Positions 15,992 to 24,440 of a stretch of 40,004 nucleotides of DNA are shown in pieces (position 1 is the first letter of the stretch; every line of letters begins with the position of its first letter). Made by a program: the position numbers and the translations under genes. The notes under the pieces were generated by a model. The model saw only the letters and a program-made list of their open reading frames with translations, made no database searches and was not told the DNA's origin. The DNA comes from UBA668 sp040081465 (lineage in GTDB: Bacteria > Actinomycetota > Acidimicrobiia > Acidimicrobiales > Ilumatobacteraceae): positions 1-40,004 of the forward strand of contig JBEBGL010000020.1 in NCBI GenBank assembly GCA_040081465.1, in the 5' to 3' direction.

Positions 15992-16648
15992 CTACTCGCG
16001 GAGTTGGGCGTATTCGATGACGCGCAACATGATGTCGTCGCTCTGCGCGGTGGCCTTCGCCATGCTGCCGCAGTCGAACGGGGGCTGCGGGTCGTACTCG
16101 ATCATTAACTGAGCGGCTTCGGCGGCGGTGCGGTCGACGAGCAGCTCGACGAGCCGCAACGCCATGTCGATTCCGCTCGAAACTCCGGCGGCGGTGATGA
16201 TGCGCTGGTCGAGGTGCTCAACGACTCGCTGTGCAGTCGGGATCGCGCCGTGCACTTCCAGCTCTGGATAGCACGCCCAATGCGTGGTTGCGGTCAGACC
16301 CTTCAAGATGCCGGCCGCGCCGAGCACCAGCGAGCCTGTGCACACCGAGGTCGTGAAAGTCGTGGTGCGGTGGACATTGCGTACCCAATCGACGACCTTT
16401 TCGTCCTTTTGTAGGGGACGAGTTCCGACGCCACCAGGAAACACCAGCACATCGGGTTTGGGGAAATCGTCGAACGTCGCGTCGACCGTGATGCCTAGAA
16501 AGCCGTTCTCGCTGCGCATCTCGCCACGCTTGTGACCGATGAACGTGACATCGATCGAGGGGATGCGCTGTAACACCTCGTACGGCCCGACACCGTCGAG
16601 CGCGGTGAACTTTGGAAACACTGGAATGACGACCTGCACGTTGCTCAC
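15992..16648 (-). CDS. DJ-1/PfpI family protein, isonitrile-hydratase-like
   Basis: The 218-residue protein has the glutamine-amidotransferase-like fold with nucleophile C103 at the elbow (TSVCTGSLVLGAAG) and D18 in the TALDGVGPYEVL segment. The nearest family I recognise is isonitrile hydratase (InhA), where the equivalent Asp, Cys and Thr act in hydration of isonitriles to N-formamides. Substrate here is unproven. The GTG start has a strong AGGAGAAGGAG upstream. It follows the GlxA-type regulator gene by 43 bases, so the regulator may control it. Confidence 0.8.
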   Translation of the reverse strand: MSNVQVVIPVFPKFTALDGVGPYEVLQRIPSIDVTFIGHKRGEMRSENGFLGITVDATFDDFPKPDVLVFPGGVGTRPLQKDEKVVDWVRNVHRTTTFTTSVCTGSLVLGAAGILKGLTATTHWACYPELEVHGAIPTAQRVVEHLDQRIITAAGVSSGIDMALRLVELLVDRTAAEAAQLMIEYDPQPPFDCGSMAKATAQSDDIMLRVIEYAQLRE

Positions 16649-16691
16649 GGTGTTGCTCCTTCTCCTGTTGAACTAAATGAAACGGTCATTG

Positions 16692-17672
16692 CTACGACAC
16701 CGCGCGAAAGCGGCGGCGATACGAGTCGGGCGCGACACTGAGACGCCGATGGAACGAGCGGCGCATGGTCTCCGCGGTCCCGAACCCACAGCGAGTCGCG
16801 ATCGTGTCGAGCGTGTCAGTCGTGTTCTCGAGTTCGCGGCGAGCCGCCTCCAGTCGCACGCGCTCGACGTAGCGGCCAGGTGATTCTCCGACTTCGTCGG
16901 TGAAGACGCGACTGAAATGGCGCACGCTCATCGCCGCGGCCTTGGCCAGCGCCGGCATCCGATGATCCCGCTCTGGCGCTGCTTCGACAAGTGCCTGCAC
17001 AGCGCGCACCGTCGAACGCTCAGCGCGCGGCGCCCACACAGGCGCGGCGAACTGAGTTTGCCCTCCCGGTCGGTGCAGGAACATCACAAGCCAGCGTGCA
17101 ACTGTCTGCGCGATCTCCGTGCCGTGGTCCGTCTCGACCAGCGCCAGCGCGAGATCGATTCCGGCTGTCACACCTGCGCTCGTCCACACGTTGCCGTCGC
17201 GCAGATAGATCGGGTCGGCGTCGACAGTTAGCGCCGGGTAGTCGTCTTGAAGTCGTTCAGCGCGTGCCCAGTGTGTGGTGACGGTGCGACCATCGAGCAA
17301 CCCAGCCTCTGCGGCGAGAAATGCGCCTGTGCAAACAGTGGCGATGCGTCGGCAGCGTGGCGCGGTCGCGGCGATCCACTTGATGAGCGACTTGTCCTTG
17401 CACGCATCGAACACGCCGCTGCCACCGGGAAGAACGAGCGTGTCGATCGCCCCGCGCGGCAGGAGCGCAGTCGCCAGCCCGAGACCGCTCTCGGATATCA
17501 CCAACGCTCCGTTCTTGGCGACATTGGACACCAGCGAGACGGTGTACGCCGGGGACGTACGCGAGGTTGGTCGTGCGAGAGCTTGCGATGCGCCAGCAAA
17601 CACCTCGAACGGACCGACCACATCGAGCGACTGCATTCCTGCAAACGCCACGATCACGATGTTTCGCTTCAC
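16692..17672 (-). CDS. GlxA family regulator (DJ-1 domain + AraC HTH)
   Basis: The 326-residue regulator has an N-terminal DJ-1/PfpI sensor domain (1-190) with FAGMQSLDVVGPFEVF and the elbow TVCTGAFLAAEAG, and a C-terminal AraC DNA-binding domain (about 225-320) with SVRHFSRVFTDEVGESP and the second helix-turn-helix IATRCGFGTAETMRRSF. It probably senses a small molecule and activates neighbouring genes. GTG 17672 was chosen because an AGGA lies about 8 bases upstream and family homology starts there. It is the first gene of a unit with the DJ-1 enzyme. Confidence 0.87.
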   Translation of the reverse strand: MKRNIVIVAFAGMQSLDVVGPFEVFAGASQALARPTSRTSPAYTVSLVSNVAKNGALVISESGLGLATALLPRGAIDTLVLPGGSGVFDACKDKSLIKWIAATAPRCRRIATVCTGAFLAAEAGLLDGRTVTTHWARAERLQDDYPALTVDADPIYLRDGNVWTSAGVTAGIDLALALVETDHGTEIAQTVARWLVMFLHRPGGQTQFAAPVWAPRAERSTVRAVQALVEAAPERDHRMPALAKAAAMSVRHFSRVFTDEVGESPGRYVERVRLEAARRELENTTDTLDTIATRCGFGTAETMRRSFHRRLSVAPDSYRRRFRAVS

Positions 17673-17797
17673 CGCGCAATCCTGACGTTGCCGACCTGAT
17701 GGCGTCAATGACACAGTTCCCACTATTTCGGCCACCAGGCTCCATCGCCGATGTCACAGCTACGATGGGGACGCTTTCCGGCCCTGAAAGGACCACT

Positions 17798-18031
17798 GTG
17801 GACGTACGCATCGGCGTCACCCAAACCCCCCGCGAGATCACGATCGACCTCGCCGACGACGTTGATCGGGCCGCACTTAAGGCCAAGGTCGAAGACGCGC
17901 TTACCGGCGCCGTCCAAGTCCTCTGGCTGACCGACAAGAAGGGTCGCGACATTGCAGTGTCCGCCGCCAAGATCGCATTCGTCGAGCTTGGCGCGTCCGA
18001 GGGCGAGCGCCGCATCGGCTTCGGCGGCTGA
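17798..18031 (+). CDS. DUF3107 protein
   Basis: The 77-residue protein begins VDVRIGVTQTPREITIDL and has the LTDKKGRDIAVSAAKIAFVELG end typical of DUF3107, a small actinobacterial family of unknown function. GTG 17798 is preceded by GAAAGGA at good spacing. A TACGAT at 17761-17766 is a plausible -10 for a leadered transcript. It is the first gene of an apparent unit with rmlA (10-base gap) and the PdtaS-like kinase. Confidence 0.82.
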   Translation: MDVRIGVTQTPREITIDLADDVDRAALKAKVEDALTGAVQVLWLTDKKGRDIAVSAAKIAFVELGASEGERRIGFGG

Positions 18032-18041
18032 CAGCACGACC

Positions 18042-18929
18042 ATGAAGGGCATCATCCTCGCCGGCGGCACAGGCAGTCGTCTGTGGCCGATCACGCACGG
18101 AGTCAGCAAGCAACTGCTGCCCGTGTACGACAAGCCGATGATCTACTTCCCGTTGACCACGCTGATGCTGGCAGGGATTCGCGACGTGCTCGTCATCACG
18201 ACCCCTCACGAGCAGAAGAGCTTTCGCGAATTGCTCGGCGATGGCAGCCAGTGGGGCATCAAGCTGAGCTACGCCGCGCAGGAAACTCCGAACGGCCTAG
18301 CGCAGGCATTTGTAATCGGTGCCGACTTCGTGGGCGATGGCCCGTCGGCTCTCGTGCTCGGCGACAACATCTTCTTCGGCCATGGGCTCGTCGAGCAATT
18401 GCAGTCGGCGCGCGAACGAACCGTCGGCGCAACTGTGTTTGGCTACCGCGTTAGCGATCCTCAGCGATACGGCGTTGCCGAGGTCGACGGTGACGGCAAG
18501 GTGCTGAGCATCGAGGAGAAGCCGGAACACCCGCGGAGCAACTATGCGGTAACCGGTCTCTACTTCTACGACGGCCAGGTCGTCGACATTGCCGCGAAGC
18601 TAAAGCCGTCAGCGCGCGGCGAGTACGAGATAACCGATGTCAACGCCGAGTATCTGCGGCGTGGTCAACTCAACATGGAACTGCTCGGCCGCGGCTATGC
18701 ATGGCTCGACACGGGCACGTACGACTCGTTGCTCGAGGCATCCCACTTCGTCGCGACGCTCGAGAAGCGCCAGGGCCTGCAGGTCGCGTCTCCGGATGAG
18801 ATTGCGTTCACCGCCGGATGGATAGACGCCGACCAACTCATCGCCAATGCAACTCCGATGGCTCGGAACCCTTACGGCGAGTACCTATTGCGCCTCGCCG
18901 CTACCGGGCGTGACACACTCAATGGCTGA
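18042..18929 (+). CDS. rmlA: Glucose-1-phosphate thymidylyltransferase RmlA
   Basis: RmlA makes dTDP-glucose from dTTP and glucose-1-phosphate, the first step to dTDP-rhamnose. The 295-residue protein has the nucleotide-binding G-G-T-G-S-R-L-W-P start (8-16), the SKQLLPVYDKPMIYFPL segment, LGDNIFFGHGL and EKPEHPRSNYAVTGLY, all standard for RmlA. Length is normal. rmlB, rmlC and rmlD are not in the window. Its stop overlaps the start of the histidine kinase gene (TGATG). Confidence 0.94.
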   Translation: MKGIILAGGTGSRLWPITHGVSKQLLPVYDKPMIYFPLTTLMLAGIRDVLVITTPHEQKSFRELLGDGSQWGIKLSYAAQETPNGLAQAFVIGADFVGDGPSALVLGDNIFFGHGLVEQLQSARERTVGATVFGYRVSDPQRYGVAEVDGDGKVLSIEEKPEHPRSNYAVTGLYFYDGQVVDIAAKLKPSARGEYEITDVNAEYLRRGQLNMELLGRGYAWLDTGTYDSLLEASHFVATLEKRQGLQVASPDEIAFTAGWIDADQLIANATPMARNPYGEYLLRLAATGRDTLNG

Positions 18930-20461
18930 TGGCAACCTTCGGCGAGCTCACTCGGCAGCACACGCAACTCACCGCTGACGAGATCGATCACCTGCAAAGG
19001 CTGATCGGCGAGTGGGGAATGTTGGCAGATCTGTCGTTTGCAGACCTGCTGCTTTACGTGCCCGATCATGCGCCGAGCGAGAAGCCGAGCAAGGCCAAGC
19101 CGGGCGAGAAGGACACCTGGTACGTGGTTGCGCATGTGCGTCCCGCCACAGGCCAGACGATTTATCACTACGACTATGTCGGCACCGCGGCTGCGGGGCA
19201 GGAAGTGCCTTTGCTGGGGAAGGCCTACTCGGCGGGCGAGATCTGCGAAGGCGAGATAACGGTTGATGGCGTTCCCGATCCGGTGCGCATGATGGCTGTG
19301 CCGGTCCGACTGGGTTCGAAGGTGCTGGCCATTCTGACTCGCGAATGGTCCAGCCGTTCGGGCCGCCAGCCGGGTGAACTAGAGCGCACCTACGTCGGTT
19401 TGTTCCAGCGGTTCGCGGCGATGATCGCTGAGGGCTCGTTCCCGTTCCGCGGTCCCGTTGCCGATTCAAGCGCTGCACCGCGCGTAGGTGACGGCGTGAT
19501 GGTGCTCGACGAAGAGGCGCGCGTTCGTTACGCGTCGCCCAATGCGGTATCGGCACTCCACCGAGTCGGTATTGGTGCCAATGCCGTTGGCATGCGGTTG
19601 GCCGAACTCGGCTTCAACGACAACACGGTGCGGCTGGCCTACGAAACCAAACTTCCGGTGATCGATGAGTTCGAGCAGACGGCCGACATCGCGCTGCTGG
19701 CGCGTTGTATGCCGATTCTCGCGACGGGCACCGGCGACCCCGAGGTCACGGGCGGGGTGCTGTTGTTGCGCGACGTCACCGAAGTGCGCAAACGAGACAA
19801 GCTGCTGCTCTCGAAAGACGCGACGATCCGCGAGATCCATCACCGCGTGAAGAACAACCTGCAGACCATTTCGTCGCTGCTGCGTTTGCAAGGTCGGAGG
19901 TTGAGCTCGCTTGAGGCGAAGGCCGCGATCGCTGAGAGCGTTCGTCGAATTCGCACGATTGCGCTCGTTCACGAGACGTTGTCGCGCGAACCGGGTGACG
20001 ATGTTGCGTTCCTCGACATTGTGCGGCCACTGCTGCGCCTAACGGAGGAGGGCTTGCAGTCACCTGATCGCCCGGTGCGTTTCAGCGTCAGCGGCGACGG
20101 TGGTCGCTTGCCGAGTGCGATCGCTACGCCGCTATCAGTTGTGCTGACCGAGTTGCTGCAGAACGCCGTCGATCACGGATTCCCTGAGGGCAGCACCGGC
20201 GGCGACGTTGTCGTTCACCTCGAAAACACCGACGGCGAGCTTCACATCCGCGTCATCAACGACGGCACCAGCCTCGACCCCGCGTTCGAGTTGAACAACG
20301 CAACGGGTCTCGGCCTCTCGATCGTGCGCACATTGGTGACGACAGAACTTGCCGGTCGCATCAGCATGCGCAGCGGACTCGCCGACGACTTCGTCGCGGT
20401 AGGCCTCGTCGATCAGGCCCGGGCCACCGGCACCGTGGTCGACCTCACCGTTCCGGTTTAG
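18929..20461 (+). CDS. pdtaS: PdtaS-type sensor histidine kinase
   Basis: The 510-residue cytosolic kinase closely follows the plan I recall for mycobacterial PdtaS: an N-terminal GAF-type domain (1-175, with HLQRLIGEWGMLADLSFADLL), a PAS domain (185-290, ending RDVTEVRKRD), and a HisKA_2 plus HATPase core. The phosphoacceptor is in REIHHRVKNNLQT (H304/H305). ATP-binding motifs include the N-box ELLQNAVDHGF and the G-box GLGLSIV. PdtaS phosphorylates PdtaR, an RNA-binding ANTAR antiterminator; no pdtaR is present here. No membrane helices are seen. Confidence 0.9.
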   Translation: MATFGELTRQHTQLTADEIDHLQRLIGEWGMLADLSFADLLLYVPDHAPSEKPSKAKPGEKDTWYVVAHVRPATGQTIYHYDYVGTAAAGQEVPLLGKAYSAGEICEGEITVDGVPDPVRMMAVPVRLGSKVLAILTREWSSRSGRQPGELERTYVGLFQRFAAMIAEGSFPFRGPVADSSAAPRVGDGVMVLDEEARVRYASPNAVSALHRVGIGANAVGMRLAELGFNDNTVRLAYETKLPVIDEFEQTADIALLARCMPILATGTGDPEVTGGVLLLRDVTEVRKRDKLLLSKDATIREIHHRVKNNLQTISSLLRLQGRRLSSLEAKAAIAESVRRIRTIALVHETLSREPGDDVAFLDIVRPLLRLTEEGLQSPDRPVRFSVSGDGGRLPSAIATPLSVVLTELLQNAVDHGFPEGSTGGDVVVHLENTDGELHIRVINDGTSLDPAFELNNATGLGLSIVRTLVTTELAGRISMRSGLADDFVAVGLVDQARATGTVVDLTVPV

Positions 20462-20751
20462 ACGAGAGCGCGTTGGCGGCCGGCGAGGCGGCGACGAATG
20501 TTGCGTCGCTCTTCCTCTGACGTGCCACCCCAGATACCCGAGTCTTGGTTGGTCTCGAGCGCGTAATCAAGACAGTCGATGTTGACCGGACACTCACCAC
20601 ACACTTGCTTCGCGCGATCGATCTGCAATAGCGCGTGACCGGTAGTGCCTACTGGAAAGAACAGATCGGGATCAGTGTCCCGACAAATTGCGTATCGCCG
20701 CCATGTGTAGTCAGCATTCGAAAGAGCAAGACTTGAGGCCGGGATCGTCAC
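20458..20751 (-). CDS. WhiB family Fe-S transcription factor
   Basis: The 97-residue protein has the four cluster cysteines C23, C51, C54 and C60 (C-x27-C-x2-C-x5-C), the GIWGG turn at 72-76 and a basic C-terminal tail (RRNIRRRLAGRQR) for DNA contact. It is therefore a complete [4Fe-4S] WhiB protein that would act with the primary sigma factor. Its place opposite a PdtaS-like kinase matches whiB1 of mycobacteria as I recall it, so WhiB1-type is the most likely subclass. The GTG start has a GGAG upstream. A CRP-like palindrome lies 55 bases upstream. Confidence 0.93.
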   Translation of the reverse strand: MTIPASSLALSNADYTWRRYAICRDTDPDLFFPVGTTGHALLQIDRAKQVCGECPVNIDCLDYALETNQDSGIWGGTSEEERRNIRRRLAGRQRALV

Positions 20752-20805
20752 AATTCACTCCGTATGGTCAACTACTTCGCTGGTCACGTGTCGCGTCAGG
20801 TGCTT

Positions 20806-20821
20806 TGTGAGCGTTTTCACG
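20806..20821. promoter_or_regulatory. CRP-like palindrome upstream of whiB
   Basis: TGTGA-N6-TCACG differs by one base from the CRP/Rv3676 consensus TGTGA-N6-TCACA. Its centre is about 62 bases upstream of the whiB GTG. Mycobacterial whiB1 is known to be CRP-controlled. It could also serve the divergent GDPD gene. Confidence 0.5.
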
Positions 20822-20927
20822 TTCAGGGCAAACGTAGGTAACAATCGGCTCTTGCACAAGGGCTGATTTGAGCCCAATCCATACTTGATCGTGATAGGGG
20901 GTATCTGCCGTGTCGGGAGGAGTGTCG

Positions 20928-21635
20928 GTGGTCGGGTCGGAGGTTCAGGGAAAGGTTCCAGCGGTCATCGCCCATCGAGGTGCAAGCCGGGCTGCCCGGG
21001 AGAACACCGTCGAAGCCTTTCGTTTGGCCGGCGAACTGGGGGCCGACGCTGTCGAGTTGGATGTTCGGCGCACCGTCGACGGGGTGCTGGTGGTGCACCA
21101 CGACTGCCGGCTGTCGGACGCCCGAGTGATCGCCGACACCGCGTACGGCGACCTTCCCGACCACGTGCCCACCCTTGGCGCGGCGCTCGATGCGTGCCAA
21201 GGCATGTGGGTGAACGTCGAGATAAAGAACGATCCGGGCGAGCCCGACTTCGACGAGACCGAGTCGATTGCCGACGAAACGATCGCCCACTTGCTCGCAA
21301 GGAATGACGATGACCGTTGGGTGATCTCGTGCTTCCGTATCGAGACGGTCGATCGGTGCCGCGCGCTGGCGCCACAGATACGTACCGCGTGGCTGTGCGA
21401 AGGAGTGCCGGCCGACGTTGCTGGGCTGCTCGGGCGCAAAGGTCACTGCGCGCTGCACCCGAAGGTGAAGCTGCTTACGCAGTCGATCGTGGACGAGTGT
21501 CATGCCGCTGGCATCGAGGTCAACACGTGGACGTGTGACGACCCGGCGCGCATGGCGGAACTGATTCGGTGGGGCATCGATGGCATCGTCACCAACGTGC
21601 CCGACGTTGCCGTGATTGCTCGCGACTCAGACTGA
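20928..21635 (+). CDS. Glycerophosphodiester phosphodiesterase
   Basis: The 235-residue GDPD-family enzyme hydrolyses glycerophosphodiesters to glycerol-3-phosphate and an alcohol. The catalytic set is visible: H16-R17-G18 (IAHRGAS), E43 and D45 (ELDV), H58 (VHHD), and the later VNVEIKND with metal-binding Glu. No signal peptide is seen, so it is cytosolic. GTG 20928 is preferred because GGGAGGAG lies at good spacing. GTG 20910 and 20922 are in frame but badly placed for that site. Its stop overlaps the opposing kinase gene by 9 bases. Confidence 0.9.
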   Translation: MVGSEVQGKVPAVIAHRGASRAARENTVEAFRLAGELGADAVELDVRRTVDGVLVVHHDCRLSDARVIADTAYGDLPDHVPTLGAALDACQGMWVNVEIKNDPGEPDFDETESIADETIAHLLARNDDDRWVISCFRIETVDRCRALAPQIRTAWLCEGVPADVAGLLGRKGHCALHPKVKLLTQSIVDECHAAGIEVNTWTCDDPARMAELIRWGIDGIVTNVPDVAVIARDSD

Positions 21636-22565
21636 TTGCGGACGAACGAGCCTGACGGCGTTGGGTTCGTGCGTGAACTCCAACCGTTTCGTCTCGCCGA
21701 GGTAGTCGCCATCAAGTTGATACGGGAATGGCGAGTCGTGCGTGATCGACAGCGCTTCTAGATCGGTCTGAACGTCCAGCGTTGCGCTTGGCTTCACGCC
21801 ACCGCCGCGCAGCGCGCCGCTCAGGCCGCCGAGAATCGCGCGCACCTTCATCGTGCGAAACGTGATTGCCACGAGCCCCGCTCGATCAAGGCCAGCTTCC
21901 GGGCTGAGGTCGAGCGGTCGATTACCGAGGTACGTGTAGGGGTTGGTGTTCAGCACCACCGTGAAGTAGCCGTCGGTGACGGGCTCGCCGGTGGGAGTCG
22001 ACACCGTGAAGTGCGGTTCCTTGCGGTCGTATTGCACAGCCCACGTACGCAGCGCGGCATAAATGAACAACGGATGGCCAAGCCAACGCTTCATCGACGC
22101 ACGTCGTTCAACTTCCTTCACGACTGCCGCGTCGTAACCGACGCCAGTGTGGAAGCAGAAGTAGCGACTGTTGACCTTTCCTAATCCGATCGGCTCGATC
22201 GCGCCGGCGGCGATGCCAGCGGCGAGCTGCGCTACCGCCTTGACCGGGTCGTTAGGCATACCAAGCGTGCGGGCGAACACGTTGGTGCTGCCGCCAGGGA
22301 GTACGCCCAGGGCTGTGTCGCTTCCTGCCACACCGGTGGCAACCTCATTCAAAGTGCCGTCGCCGCCGTACCCAATGACGACGTCGACGCCTCGCCGAGC
22401 GGCGTCTTGAGCGAATCGCGTGGCATGTCCGCGGCGATTCGTCTCGACGACTTCGACCTCGTTGCCTTCCTTGCCAGAGCCCTCCACGAGTGCGCGATGC
22501 ACAACAACCGTGTTGCGCGCCGTCACGGATGACGCGAAAGCATTGACCACCAGCAGAATTCGCAA
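21627..22565 (-). CDS. Diacylglycerol/lipid kinase family protein
   Basis: The 312-residue protein has the DagK/YegS fold: an N-terminal catalytic domain with GYGGDGTLNEV (65-75) binding ATP, followed by LPGGSTNVFAR and a C-terminal lipid-binding domain. It would phosphorylate diacylglycerol, phosphatidylinositol precursors or a related lipid. The most likely start is the TTG at 22565, because family proteins begin directly with RILLVVN and no ATG lies nearby. An upstream ATG at 22646 would put 27 odd residues first and collide with etfB. The TTG start is inferred. Confidence 0.85.
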   Translation of the reverse strand: MRILLVVNAFASSVTARNTVVVHRALVEGSGKEGNEVEVVETNRRGHATRFAQDAARRGVDVVIGYGGDGTLNEVATGVAGSDTALGVLPGGSTNVFARTLGMPNDPVKAVAQLAAGIAAGAIEPIGLGKVNSRYFCFHTGVGYDAAVVKEVERRASMKRWLGHPLFIYAALRTWAVQYDRKEPHFTVSTPTGEPVTDGYFTVVLNTNPYTYLGNRPLDLSPEAGLDRAGLVAITFRTMKVRAILGGLSGALRGGGVKPSATLDVQTDLEALSITHDSPFPYQLDGDYLGETKRLEFTHEPNAVRLVRPQSV

Positions 22566-22644
22566 GGCAGCGACGGTACAGCCGAATTTGGCCCGTTTGA
22601 GCCGGTTGGGTGAGTGCCGTACCAGCCGGTAACAATGATGACCC

Positions 22645-23418
22645 ATGAATGTCATCGTCTGCGTCAAACAAATTCCTGACCCTGCAACCCCCGGTGCGTT
22701 GAACGCCGATCACACGTTGAAGCGTGAGGGAAAGCTGATCCTCGACGAATCCGATGGCTACGGCGTCGAGATGGCGTTGCAGTTGGTCGACACCGCCGGT
22801 GGCGGAGAAGTCAGCCTGGTCTCGATGGCGCCGAACGGCGAGGTCTCGGGCATGCGCAGTGCGCTGGCGATGGGCGCTGCCAAGGGCACGCTGGTTTCCG
22901 ATCCGGCGCTGCAGGGCACCGATGCGCTGACCACGGCCAAGGTGTTGGGTGCGGCAATCAAGAAGATGGGTGGCGCCGACCTGATCATTGCCGCCACCGA
23001 ATCGAGCGACGGCTACACGGGCACCGTGCCCGAGCAACTCGCCGAGATCTTGGGCCTTCCGTCGGTGACATTCGCGAAGCGGCTGACGGTCAACGGGCAG
23101 TCGCTGACAGTCGATCGCCAAACTGAAGCCGGTTACGACGAAGTGACGTGCCCGCTTCCCGCGGTCATCAGCGTGACTGCCGGTGTTGTCGAGCCGCGCT
23201 ACCCGAGCTTCAAGGGAATCATGGCGGCGAAGTCGAAGCCGATCGACACGGTCACTGCTGCCGACCTCGGCGTCACTCCCGTCGGTTGGGCTGGCGCCGG
23301 ACAGAGCATCGTCAGCGTTGCGCAAGCTGAAGCTCGCGCTGCGGGCGAAGTCATCGAAGACGATGGAGAGGGTTACGCCAAGATTGTGGCGTTCCTCGAG
23401 AATCTCAAGGTCATCTGA
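22645..23418 (+). CDS. etfB: Electron transfer flavoprotein beta subunit
   Basis: EtfB binds AMP and interacts with acyl-CoA and other flavin dehydrogenases. The 257-residue protein starts MNVIVCVKQIPDPATP as is typical, has YGVEMALQLVD, and carries the ETF-beta signature around residues 110-145 (ESSDGYTGTVPEQLAEILGLPSVTF). A TAACAAT lies 8 bases before the ATG and no Shine-Dalgarno is seen, so it may be leaderless. The alpha subunit follows 8 bases later. Confidence 0.95.
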   Translation: MNVIVCVKQIPDPATPGALNADHTLKREGKLILDESDGYGVEMALQLVDTAGGGEVSLVSMAPNGEVSGMRSALAMGAAKGTLVSDPALQGTDALTTAKVLGAAIKKMGGADLIIAATESSDGYTGTVPEQLAEILGLPSVTFAKRLTVNGQSLTVDRQTEAGYDEVTCPLPAVISVTAGVVEPRYPSFKGIMAAKSKPIDTVTAADLGVTPVGWAGAGQSIVSVAQAEARAAGEVIEDDGEGYAKIVAFLENLKVI

Positions 23419-23426
23419 GGAGCGTC

Positions 23427-24383
23427 ATGAACATTTGGGTATTCGCACAAGAAGCAAACGGCGCACCGACGTCGTCCACATTGGAGTTGCTGACTAAGGC
23501 TCGCGGCGTTGGCACTGTGACCGCGTTCGTCGGTGGTGACGCCTCGGCTATTGCTGGCGCGCTCGGCGAGTTCGGCGCGACGAAGGTGTACGCAACCGGC
23601 GATCTTGCAGGCAAGCTGCCCGGTGTTGCAGTGGCGGCGGCAATGAAGGCGGTCATCGATGGTGGCGATGCGCCCGACCTGATCATGTTCCCGCAGAGCT
23701 ACGAGGGCCGCGACGTGATGAGCCGTCTGTCGGTGCAACTCGATCGCACGGTGCTCACGAACAACATCGACGTTGCAGTCGATGGCAACGCGGTGTCGGT
23801 GACAACTCCGATCTTTGGCGGCAACGTCTTAGTGACGACTGCCTTCTCGGGCAGCGGTCCTTTCCTCGCCGCATTCCGCTCGAAGAGTTTCGTTGCGGAA
23901 TCCGCAGGTGGCGGCGCGGCGAGCGTCGTTGCTGCCCCGGTTCCGGAACTCGGAGCGACTGGCAGCGCGCGCGTGACTGCAGTGCACACAGAAGAGACGC
24001 ATGGTCCGAAGCTCGATGAAGCGGCGATCGTCGTGTCGGGCGGCCGCGGTCTCGGCGAAGCCGCGAAGTACGAGATGATCGAAACGCTGGCCAAGTTGTT
24101 GAAGGGTGCGCCGGGTGCGTCACGAGCAATCGTCGACGCTGGCTGGGTCCCGTACAGCTATCAGGTCGGCCAGACCGGCAAGGTCGTGAAGCCGGGCGTG
24201 TACATCGCGTGTGGCATCTCCGGCGCGACGCAGCACATGGTCGGCATGAAGGGCGCGAAGAACATCATCGCGATCAACAAGGACAAGGAAGCTCCCATCT
24301 TCGGCATCGCCGACTTGGGAATCGTCGGCGACGTGCACAAGGTGCTGCCGAAACTGATCGAGGCGTTGCAAAGTCGCGGCTGA
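23427..24383 (+). CDS. etfA: Electron transfer flavoprotein alpha subunit
   Basis: EtfA holds the FAD of the EtfAB dimer and passes electrons to ETF-quinone oxidoreductase. The 318-residue protein has an N-terminal Rossmann-like domain and the FAD domain at 200-318 with SGGRGLG (204-210) and the alpha signature around 259-302 (YIACGISGATQHMVGMKG and INKDKEAPIFGIAD). It ends a two-gene operon, followed by a strong terminator hairpin. ETF:quinone oxidoreductase is not in the window. Confidence 0.95.
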   Translation: MNIWVFAQEANGAPTSSTLELLTKARGVGTVTAFVGGDASAIAGALGEFGATKVYATGDLAGKLPGVAVAAAMKAVIDGGDAPDLIMFPQSYEGRDVMSRLSVQLDRTVLTNNIDVAVDGNAVSVTTPIFGGNVLVTTAFSGSGPFLAAFRSKSFVAESAGGGAASVVAAPVPELGATGSARVTAVHTEETHGPKLDEAAIVVSGGRGLGEAAKYEMIETLAKLLKGAPGASRAIVDAGWVPYSYQVGQTGKVVKPGVYIACGISGATQHMVGMKGAKNIIAINKDKEAPIFGIADLGIVGDVHKVLPKLIEALQSRG

Positions 24384-24404
24384 CTGAGCAACACCGGAAC
24401 GGAA

Positions 24405-24437
24405 GAAGGCGGCCGCAAGGCCGCCTTCACCCGTTTT
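24405..24437 (+). terminator. Intrinsic terminator of etfBA
   Basis: There is a perfect 10-base-pair GC-rich stem (24405-24414 with 24419-24428) closed by the GNRA-type tetraloop GCAA, then a short T-run at 24434-24437, 22 bases after the etfA stop. Confidence 0.8.
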
Positions 24438-24440
24438 CAG

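Noticed and set aside
20860..20875. Small hairpin GGGCT-GATTTG-AGCCC upstream of the GDPD gene
   Set aside because: A five-base stem without T-run or conserved context is too weak to call as a terminator or operator.
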